Shown: in pieces, positions 33,867 through 45,800 of the stretch
How positions within the stretch are numbered: position 1 is the first letter of the stretch
Layout of the letters: the number at the start of each line of letters is the position of its first letter
Origin: Tethya wilhelma
Lineage: Eukaryota; Porifera; Demospongiae; Tethyida; Tethyidae
DNA length: 64,000 nt
Direction: 5' to 3'
NCBI GenBank assembly: GCA_964030475.1
Contig: CAXIPT010000006.1
Coordinates: 3,941,938 to 4,005,937, forward strand
The notes under the pieces: model-generated
Told to the model about the DNA's origin: nothing
The model's input: the letters and a program-made list of their open reading frames with translations, nothing else
Database searches by the model: none
Position numbers and translations under genes: made by a program

Positions 33867-36800
33867 TGTGTGCATGTAAGTAATACAGTCACTGAACACA
33901 GAATGGGTACGTATAGATTGTATTCATACATGCAACCACGAAAAATAGTAAGCTGGTATAATTCATGGGCAATCTATGGAGATAATCTATCTACTGTCAC
34001 TGTCAGTTTTGTGTGTAGCCGGCTTCTGAACTGTTCAATGCATGCATGCAATGTAATCAAACAAGCAAATGATTTCAACAACAAACAAACAAATAATATA
34101 TCATACTGTCACCCAAACAAACAATATAAATATGTAGCTAACATGACAAAAATAAAATTTAATAATACAGTTCAAATTTACTGCATAGGCCATAGTCCCC
34201 AATGTGCATAATCAGGTGCCATTTCTTTCTTCTGGATCACAGGCATTTTGATCTTGCATTTCAATACTAGACCCCCTGTCTCTCCTTTGAGAGACACCTG
34301 CAGCTGCCTCACCATCAGGCTCTCCATTATTGATAGCAACGTGATGACCAAGACCAGCAGCTAACTCGGGATCGGGTACTTGTTCCTGATTCTCTTCGAC
34401 GCGAATTTCTATTTGTTCTTGGACTTCGGAAGAATGATCTACAAGAATATTCCCTCCACTGCATTCAAATTCAGTATTGACTTGAACACAACCAATGGTA
34501 TGTGGTGGTCGTCCACAACCAAGGCACACCTCATCTCGGTTTCCAAAACTCGGCCATTTACCCCAAAACTTTCTAAACGTAATAAGATGCGCCACACCTC
34601 CAACAAACTTTTCAAGCCTAGTGTACTTGGGAATCATTCGTGGATGACATGTTGATTCCTCGTAGGGCATTTCAGATTGAGCATTTCCTTTGAAGTGGCA
34701 TGCATACTTTTCAGACTGACTACCAGTTCCTTTGATAACCTTAATTGTCATAGCACACCTGGCACACGTTTGAGGATTAATGGTCAAACCTATCGATTTT
34801 TTTTCCACCTTAGCATTCATAATTTTCTCCAGTACTGTATCACAAGAATCAAACATCGAGATAAGTATCAGTGGTGGTTTGGGTGGCTGAGGCTTGTCTT
34901 TTCCTCCCTGTTGGCCATTTTTTTCTATTGGCAATGCATTAAGCATTGCTTCTTGAAAGATCTTTTCTGTTAGCTCTCTATCTTCATCAGAGAACAGGAG
35001 AGATTCGGGAGTGTCTGGTGTTGCTAATCTATATGAAGCACTTGGAAGTGTAGCAACAAGGACCATACAGTCAAATATGGCTTTTCCAAAGTAATGGGCC
35101 ATTTCCTGGAGTTCTTGTTGCAGTTCTGCATTCGGCCGAATCAGAGGACCTTTTTCTGGAAGGAAGTACACAACTCTCTTGAAATTTACACCCATGGAGG
35201 CTTTAATTTGAAGGATATTGCGCATTATTCTCAGATCATTTTCCCATACATGCTGGCCAATTGATTGCCTACGATTAGAAGCAGTATGATCAGATTGATC
35301 AGAAGCAGCATCAGCACCAAAATACCCAGGTACGTCAAGAACTCGAATCTTTGATGTTTCATTTGATATGAGCTCACAGAATTTTGTAGGAACATACATA
35401 TTCATTCCAGATGAACGTCCCATATGGATTTCCTCATGTGGTTTCTCTAACCCTCTGAAAAAAACAAGATTCTTAAGGCGTGTGGTGACACGCTCTACTT
35501 CGTATGGTGTGTTACAAAGATTCCACATGACGAGGTCTTCAAGAGTCATCCGTCCCCTTTGTTCATCAGTGATTGGATCTGAATGCTGAGTACATTCCTG
35601 CCTGGGGTTATTGGCAGGGTCCATGTCACAAGGTGTGGCAATAAGAAGTTTATCAGCTGTCGAACTTTTGCCCATTCCAGTCTTGCCTATGATCATGATA
35701 TCAGTGTAGTCGATCGTAGTATTTATCCCTTCTTGCTGTGCCATTTTGACAGTTTGAGATATTTAGCATTCAGAGCTGTCGCAAATTGTTACAAAGGTCT
35801 GTTTTATCTTATTAATGAACACTCAGAGATTTAAACTGAGTCTCCAGGGCAACAACTATTGCAACCAAATAAGGTCAAGGACAAGGAGGGGGTGGATCAG
35901 CATGCATAACTTTAGGTGCTATCATAAATCTAAGAATGCATCAATGAATAACATTTTTAAAAAATCATGTGACAAGCTGCAGATGTAAGCATAATGGCAT
36001 GACTAAATACATACATGTTATAGATATGTGCGTGTAGGAGCACATGCACACATGGACATATAGCTGCATGCATGGCTATACTTTAAGGCCACTATATTTG
36101 TGGGTACTAATTTTAGCAAATTTGAATCAAGGATCGATAGCAAATTTGGTGCATATCAATATTAGTGAATTAAAATTTCTATTTAATTATTATATGATTG
36201 TATAAATTTTTCAAAAAAACATTAATTTTAGCACTTACTCAAAAATACCTTTACTCTCTAAATCATTAAAATAATGTATATACCTATAATAATAGTGTCC
36301 ATAAGGTACAATAAATAATTCACATGTTCATCATATATATCCAAAGTTACTGTTCCTCATAGGAGATTGCACGGTTTACTGTTTCAGGTACTAGTCTTGA
36401 GGAATCTTTGTAATGAGAAATCGTGTGAGTATTGGCAGCATTGCAACGGCGCCTTACAGGCGATGGAATCCCAATAACAGGGCTCTCCTGGCCCCTTGTA
36501 GGCGATGTAATTGTGATAACAGGAATCTCAGGGCGCCTTAGAGGCGATGTATTCCTTAGAACAGGACTCTCCTGTCCTGGGGAACACTCCCTGTGCAGTG
36601 ATAGCGACTTGGTGTCTTCTTCATCGGCCATTTCGTTGCTGTGATCCACAACAATATTCTTACGCAACCTTCGATTCAGTATGCTCCCAACCTTCATGCA
36701 GCCAGGAGAATTGGGTCCTCTCTTACAGACAATACAAACTTCACCCTTCAGGATAGCTCGTCGGCCAAACATTGACAAAAATCCATTGCGTATTTTGGAC

Positions 36801-39800
36801 GAGAGCTTAGGCACGAGAAGGGGGTGGCATTTTGAATCAGAGTAAGCTATATCTTCCCGTTCGCTGTCTACATAGCAAGCAATGCCATGACCAGCTACAA
36901 ATTTGGTTTTCATTCCACAATCCACGCAGGTGTTTCGATCTACCTTCAGCTTTAAGCCGTGTTCATTGTGTACCCTTGCATTCTGTACCTTTTCAAGAAC
37001 TCTTTCACAGGAATCAGTCATGGAAATGAAGATAATTGGAGGCACTCTGATCGGCTCCTCACCATCACCAGGTGGGAACAAGTGCTGCATTGCTTTGTAG
37101 AAAATAGCTTGAGACTTGAACAGCACATCTCGTGGACATTTATCTTCGTCTCTCATATCTTCCCTCAGGCTGATGTGCGGTGATATGGTAGAAACAAGGA
37201 CCATTGAATCGAATATAGATGTCCCGAAGAAGTGTGTAATCCACTTCAGCTCAGAGAGTAGGATCGGGTTTTCTTCCATGATTGAGCCACGCATCGGAAG
37301 AAAGTAGAGCAACCGACGAAATTTCATCCTTAGTGCACTTTGAACGTGGAGGATTTTGCGCATCAATTCGAGATTGGTTGATTCGACTTTGAGTGCAGTG
37401 GCTGCAGCTGATCTTGTTAATGTCTGCAAAATGTGGTCAAAACCAGGCACATCCAAGACACGTATCTTTGTGGTATCGTTGGAAAGGAGCTCACACTCGG
37501 TTGTGGTAGAAAAAGCACTCATTTCTGATTCTCTAGCATCGTTGACCTCTTTGAGAGTGTCGGAGAGAGATCGGTAAAACACAAGGTTCTTTATACGTGT
37601 TCTCACTCTTTCTTCCTCACTTTGTTGCTTCTCTGAAAGAATCCACATGCTGATGTCGTCCACCTTGACTCGACCATTTCTTTCATCCATACTACAATCA
37701 CTGGGACAATTGTTGAGATAGTTATGAGAGGTAGGATTGGCTATGAGTAGCTTGTCAGCTGTGGTGCTCTTGCCCATCCCTGTTACACCTAGGATCATGA
37801 TGTCATAGTAGTGGACCAAGCTGTCTGAAATACCTTCTTGAATTGCCATTATATATAAATACACAACTAGCTAGCTAACTCAACTTGCACTGAATCATTG
37901 CTAACATACTCAATGCATGTCATATTAGGAAACAAAAGGCATTAACAAAAAAATTGTGTACAGATGATGCATACGTAGCATTTTGTCATTCAAACTAGCC
38001 TAAGGGTACATTATTCATAACCTTGTTACTATTATTATACACACAATATCATGACTATACATATACATAAGTTAGTCTTTCCATTCAACTGCTAACATAA
38101 CTTTCACTGTGGGGGATGGGATGGGATAGCAGCTGCTTCTCCATCGAAACAATTAAGGATTGACTTGTTCCTGCGTTTCACCATTTTGGGCCAGTTCCTG
38201 GTTATCTTGTGCATTGTTTCCTACATTCTCTGTAACAGGTACAACAGCTGCTATCTTGTTAGAATGGTCAACAGTGTCTAAACTTTTCCCCAACTTTCAT
38301 ACAACCACGTTTTCCAGGCTCTTCATGACAGCCAGCACACACCTCTCCCACGAAAACAGGCCATTTCTTTCCTCTAGCCCATCCGAATGTCACCACGTAC
38401 ACCACTTCTTTAATTTTGTCAAAACGTGAGTGCTTCGGTATCAAAACTGGGTGGCAGGTGGATTCATTGTAAGGAATAGCATTTGACCAATCTTCTCCGA
38501 AGCAACAAGCTACCTTCTCCCCTTTCACTACACCTACTTGCACACCACAATTGGCACAAATGCTGGGATTAAACTCCAGCTGAAGGTTGTCACATGTTAC
38601 AGGTGCCTCTTTGACCTTACTGAGGATGGTTTCACAGGAATCCGTCAGTGAAATGAAGATGATTGGAGGGACTTGCAGCTCTTCTTCTGTGGCTGGTTGT
38701 GGGAAAACTTCCTTGATGGCTTGCTTGAATAGTTCCTTCGTGATGTCAAGTTGTGTTTGAGGAAATTTCTGGGATTCATCCAGTGCCGGAAGCTCACTGA
38801 TGTGACCCGGTATAGTTGCCACGACAACCATACATTGTAATATGGATTTTCCAAAGTAGTGTGACAGCAATTGAAGACTGATCTAACTTCAGAATAGCAT
38901 CAGCCCTCTCCAGTGCATGGGCCTCTCACAGGAAGGAAGTAGAGGATACGTCGGAATTTCATTTTCAGAGCTGTTTGGACATGCAAGATGTTGCGCATGA
39001 TAACAAGATTGTTGTCAAAGACAATGCTACCTGCATTTTCTTTTCCAGGTGTAGCAGAAGATTGCATGGAACTACCACCAAAGAATCCAGGGACATCCAA
39101 GACTCGTACATTAGATGAGTCATTTGACAAAACTTCACAAGATTTCGTGGAAGCATCAGAATCACTTTGTGTGTCTGTTTTTCGCATACTATTCACTTCT
39201 TCATGAGGTCTTCTTCGACTCCTGCAAAATTGAAGGCATTTCAATCTTTCTTGTGCTGTGTCAAGGTCTGTAGAAAGAAGCCACATGCTCATATCGTTAG
39301 ATGTCAGTCTCTCAGCATTTCTATCGCCATTTCCATTTCCATGGACCACTCTTTGGGATCCAGGATGTGATTGAGTGGTATTGGCAATGAGAAGCTTGTC
39401 TGCTGTTGTACTCTTTCCTTGACCAGTCTTACCTATGATCATGATATCATAGTAGTCAACTAACTTGGGCAGGCCATTTGTTGTCATCTTTTAAAAACTA
39501 GTGTATGTCTCAGCACAAGTTATTGACAGTGACAATGAGCCAGGATTGTGGAAATACAGAAGTAACAGCACAAAAATGCATGGATATGTGGAACTTTTAG
39601 TATTATATAGGGGGTGAGGTAGAGAATTTATTTATCAAGCATGATCAGGATGTTATGTTAGCACCATGAATACACTGGCCCACACATACATGTAGGAGGC
39701 TGACACAAAAGCATAATTTAGAAACTTTTTTAGGGAAATGTCATGCACTTTCAGTGGAGTAGATGTGTAACTGGTGTACGCCAATGGTCCATTTCACTAG

Positions 39801-42800
39801 TATAGTTGACCAAGCTATCTGAATTAATGCTTTATAATAAGCTAACTCTACATTAAATCATTGTAAACAAGATGGACGTAGAGTATACACACCATTTATT
39901 TATGCCATATTTGGAAACGAAAGGAGTTAACAACAACAAAATTGTGTGCATTATTCAAACTCAGGTACATTATTCATAGAATTGATAACAATGTGTACAA
40001 CTATATTATAATAATTTATGAACAAGACTATATTTTTCAAAGTAAATAAATTGTAGAAATTCATACCACAAAAAAATGTCATTGTTGGGGCTGGGGTAGG
40101 TTAGCAGCTGCTTCTCCATTGAAATGAGGATTGGCTTGTTCCTGCGTTCCACCATTTTGGGCCAGTTCCTGGTTATCTTGTGCATTGTTTTCTTCATTCT
40201 CTGTAACAACATCTGCTATCTTGTTAGAATGGTCAACAGTGATATCTCGTTTAAACTTTTCCCCAACTTTCATACAACCACGTTTTCCAGGCTCTTCCTT
40301 GCAGCCAGCACATACCTCTCCCACGAAAACAGGCCATTTCTTTCCTCTAGCCCACCCTAATGTCACCACATACACCACTCCTCCTTTAAATCTGTCAAAA
40401 CGAGTGTACTTTGGTATCAATATTGGGTGGCAGGTGGATTCGTTGTAAGGAATAGCTGTGGACCAATCTTGTCCAAAACAACAAGCTACCTTCTCCCCTT
40501 TCACTATGCCTACTTGCACACCGCAATCAGCACAAATGCTGGGATTAAACTCGAGCTGAAGGTTGTCACATGTTACAGGTGCATCTTGGACCTTACTAAG
40601 GATGGTTTCACAGGAATCTGTCAGTGAAATGAAAATGATCGGAGGGACTTGCAGCTCTTCTTCTGTAGCTGTTTGTGGGAAAACTTCCTTGATGGCTTGT
40701 TTGAAATACTCCTTAGTGATCTCAATTTCATCTTCTGGAAATTTTTCCGAATCTGGCATTGCACTTCTACTCATGTGGGGAGATATAGTTGCCACGACAA
40801 CCATGCATTGCAATATGGACTTTCCAAAGTAGTGTGATAGCAACTGAAGATCTAACTTCAGAATAGCATCAGCTCTCTCCAGTGGACCTCTTGCAGGGAG
40901 GAAGTAGAGGATACGTCGAAATTTCATCCTCAGAGCTGTTTGGGCATGCAAGATTTTTCTCATGATATCAAGGTTGTTGTCAGCTACATTACCAGCACTT
41001 TCCTTCACAGGTGAAGTTGGAGACTGTACAGATTTGCCATCGAAGAATCCAGGAACATCCAAGATACGCACTTTGGATGTGTCGTTTGATAAAACCTCAC
41101 AAGCTTTTGTGGAAGCTAAAATAGCTGGTCCTTTGCGTGGGTCACTTTTTCGTACCTTATTCACTTCTTCATGAGGCCTTTCCTTTTTCCTACAAAATGA
41201 AAGGAATTTCACTCTTGTTTCTGCTGCTTTACGGTCCTCAGAAAGAAGCCACATACTAATGTCGTCAACTGTCAGCCTCTCAGCATTTTGATCCGACTCA
41301 TTTGAAGGTTCCAAGCTCGAGTAATCTTTACGAGAGGGGTTGGCAATGAGAAGCTTGTCTGCTGTTGTACTCTTTCCTTGGCCTGTCTTACCAATGATCA
41401 TGATATCATAGTAGTCAACTAAACTGTCCATTAAACCTTCTTGAACACTAGCATGTCTTTCACGCTGATTCTGTTGAGCCATAATTATTGAAAGCTTTAG
41501 GTTAGCTTTGTTAACATGTGCAGTATAAATACATGTACTGCTGACCTTTCAGCCGAATATGGGGTGGGGGAATAACCCAGATATTATTCATTGAGCTTAT
41601 CATGTGTGATCTATTATTATGTACACAGCTGAGTGACCATTTACTGCCGACATGTCTATTGTTTTGGTAGAGTAGCAACAAACATCATGTGACAATAATA
41701 ACACAAACAATCTTGAAAGTATCTTTATAGTAGACTACAATATATCACACTTAAAGATCATATGAACACAAAGGTACATCTAAGTCCCTTCATTTCCATC
41801 TGGGGCTGGTACGAGGCCATTTTGAGGTTCTTCATCCAGATCACCAGTGCCAACAGCAATGACTCTCGGTAATGATTCGTCAAGTTCATTTTGATCCTCC
41901 AGGTGTTGTGCATCTGGTTGTTGTTGCTGCTGTTCCTTGGGTTGCCCTTCCTGCTGATTGGGTTCCTGTTCATTTTGCTCTTCATCATTCATGTCACCTG
42001 CTTGTTCCTCTTCACCATCGTGACCTTGGTTTTCCTGTGCCAACGGTCGGTGTTCTTCTTCAATCACAACCTGATCCATTTTGTGGCTGTGATCCACTAC
42101 TATTTTTCCTTTTCCTTTTTTTAGCTGATATGTCGTACCGACTTGCGAGCATCCTTGTGCGCCTGCATCTTCACCACAACTTGGACAAATTTCAATATCA
42201 AATTTTGGCCAGTTCTTTGTTTTGTCCCATTTCAACTTACTGACAATATAGGCAATCCCTTCTTTGATCATTTGCAACTGACTATACTTGGGTACCAAGA
42301 TTGGATGACATGTTGATTCTTCATATGGCATTCCTTGTGATAAGTCGTCTCCAATACAACAAGCTACCCTTTCATTTTTGATCCAACCAGTCCGCATTGA
42401 ACATCTTGCACACACTGTGGATAGAAATTCCAGTTTGAGATCAGTTTGCTCAACTTCAGCAGCTTTCACTTTTTCAAGGACAGTTTCACAGGTATCTTTC
42501 AACGAAAGAAAGATGACTGGAGGGTTTGGGACTGGTTCATTCTCTGCTAAAGACAATGCTCGCCGCAAAATTTTTTGAAACTGCTCCCGAGTGTGTTCTT
42601 TTTCTGTTGGTGGAAACAATTCGTCTTCAGACAAACGTGATCGGCTCAAATGTGTGGACACAGTAGCTACTAGTACCATACTCCTGAAGATCAAGTCACC
42701 AAAGTAGTATGCCATCAACTGTAGCTCTTGCAGCAGGACCATGTTACCTTTTTCGATAGGACCTCTGCATGGAAGGAAGTAGAGAATGCGCTGGAATTTC

Positions 42801-45800
42801 ATCCTCATAGCAGCTTGAATACGTAGAATGCTTCGCATGATGGCCAGATGATTCTGATTCAAACTTTGAAGCGTGCTCATCATAGCTGAGTCAGGGTGAG
42901 CAACTGCAGCCCGGGGCATTACAGCAGCTTCCAAGTTTCCAGCTTGTTTCAGATTTTCTATTCCAAAAAATCCAGGAACATCCAAGACACGAACTTCAGT
43001 TGTTTCATTTGAGAAGAGCTCACATTCACTTGTACTAACATACACTAGCATTTTAGCATCCCTAGATTCGTTTATATGATTATGTGGGGGCTTCAATGTA
43101 CGATAGAACACCAAATTCTTAAGGCGGGTTTGCACTCTTTCCAGCTGATCCTCCATACTGGACAAGGTCCACATTGTTAGATCTTCCATCTTCTTTTGTC
43201 CATCAGCTTCGAGGATTTCATCACCGCCGCCAGACTTTTCATAGTCAATACCGTCTGGGTTAGCAATGAGAATCTTATCGACTGTTGTACTCTTACCTTG
43301 GCCGGTCATTCCAACCACCATGATATCATAATACTCTATAGTAGTATTCTCTATGCCTTCCTGCGATATAACGCTAGTAATGGGGTCTTGGTCATTGGGA
43401 ACAGATCGAATCGCGGCAGCCATTGTGCAAAATTTAGGTACTTTGCAGATCGATCACGCGCATGCGTAGTATGGGTCACCTGACCCACAGCGCTAATTAA
43501 ACCATACTGCCGCATATCCGCATGAACATAACATAAGACCACAACAATACAATAATACACACACTATACTATGCCTCTGAAGAATATCCTCCTCCTGGTG
43601 GATACCCACCACCTAGTAGGTTTTCTTCAACTCTGTCAAGATCACCTCCTATTTCAATTACATTCTCATCATCTCCACTTGTTTCTACTTCGGAATCACT
43701 TAAATCACCTTGCATCAATAATTCTCTGTGTCCTTCCATGCTACCAAGCAAATGCTTAACTGTAATAGTTCCTCTACCATTACCGAGGTCATACTCCGTA
43801 CCCACTCTCAAGCAGCCTCGTTGGCCTGCTTCCTTTCTACAGTTTGGACAACCTTCGGTGCTAAAGTCGGGCCAAGGTTCTCCTTGATTCCACTTCATTC
43901 GTACAAAATAGACTAGTTCTTCTTTGATCTGTTGCAAACGGGTATACTTTGGAATTAAGACCGGATGACATGTCGAATCTTCATATGGCATTGGCCAATC
44001 ATTGCCAAAAGCACACACTACATTTTCCCCACGTAGCTGGCCAACTTTCACTGAGCAGCAAGAGCAAACGGTTGGCTCAAATTGAAGCACAAGACTGCGC
44101 TTAGAAGTTTGCACAGATTTGACTTGATCAAGAATAGACTCACACGTTTGAGACATGGAAATAAAGATGATCGGAGGACTTGGAAGTTCTCCTTGATCAT
44201 GACCTTGTGATGTCAAAACATCACATAGCAATTCTTGGACGTGGTCTTGGGTTTGTTTCCTAACTTCCTGAGGAAACAGACTCTCAGCAGGGATCTCTTT
44301 CAACTTGCTCACATGTTCGGGCATTGTAGCTACTAAAACCATGATTTCAAAGATTGATTTCCCAAAATAGTACGCCATCAGCTGTAATTCTTGCTTAAGC
44401 ACAAGGTTCCCTTTTTGGATGCCACCTCGGAACGGAAGGAAGTAGAGAATGCGACGAAATTTCATCTTCATAGCAGCCTGAATACGAAGGATATTCCGCA
44501 TAATGGCAAGGTGATTCTGTCTTGCATATCTTGCGTCCTCATCGAGTGATGAATCACATGCAGGGACCCCAAGACCAGGATCAGCTGTTCCTGAATCCGG
44601 CAAGCTATAGAATCCCGGCACATCCAAGGCACGTACCTTGGTAGTTTCGTTTGAGAAAAGTTCACATTCACTCGTACTAAGATACACATTCATTTTAGCA
44701 TCTCTAGATTGGTTAATATGATCATGTGGGGGCTTCAACGTACGATAGAACACCAAATTCTTCAGGCGGGTGTGCACTCTTTCCAGCTGATCCTCCACAG
44801 TGGACAAGGTCCACATTGTTAGGTCTTCCATTTTCTTTTTTCCATCAGCTGTGAGGGTTTCATCACTGCCGACAGACTTTTCATACTCAATACCGCCTGG
44901 GTTAGCAACGAGAATCTTATCAACGGTTGTACTTTTGCCTTGCCCGGTCATTCCTATCACCATGATATCATAATACTCTAGGGTAGTATTCTCTATGCCT
45001 TCCTGTACTGGTTGCCGTGGCTGCGCTGCCTCAGCACCAGGTTCTCTTCTTGTAATGCCAACTTCTTCTCGAGTAGCCATATCAGCTCCGACCACCCCAC
45101 AGCTCAGTCACATCTATGGTCACATGATGTACATGCGCTGCATAGCGCATGCACCGCCCATCATTGGGGGCGCTAGTGCGCGAAATAGACTTGAAAAGTA
45201 AAAACAAACAAACAAACAGTACAACTGACAAGCAAGGGATCAAAATTACTACTATTCTTTGTCCCGTATTTCTACTGTGGCATCCATGGTACTTGTGTGA
45301 TTCACTACAGTTTTCCCCTTAGCAATTTCAATCTCTTCCAGAACCTTCCTGCATCCCGGTGTACCAGGTGCACATTTGCATTGAACACAAATCTCATCAT
45401 TGTTTGTAAACCACGGCCACTTTGCACCAGCAACATAGGGGATACCCAAAAACACAATGTAACCGACTCCGCCAAAAAATTTCTTGAGGGTTGAATACTT
45501 AGGGATGATAAGAGGATGACACTTTGATTCATCGTAAGGAACTTCTTTTCGCGTCCCACCAGCTACATTTTCGAAACAGACGAGGCGTTCATCCTTTATC
45601 AGGCCATATTCAGTGTTGCAGCGGCTACAAAGCTGCTCACGAAATTTCAAATGAAATCCCTTAGGGGTTGGAGAAATGACCCTTGCTTTACCCAGCTTGT
45701 CATATATTTCTTTGCCACTATCCTCCAGTGATATGTAAACAATGGGAATGTCTTCAGGGATAGGTGTAGGATTCTCAACTTCAAGTCCAGCAGTGCCTTT

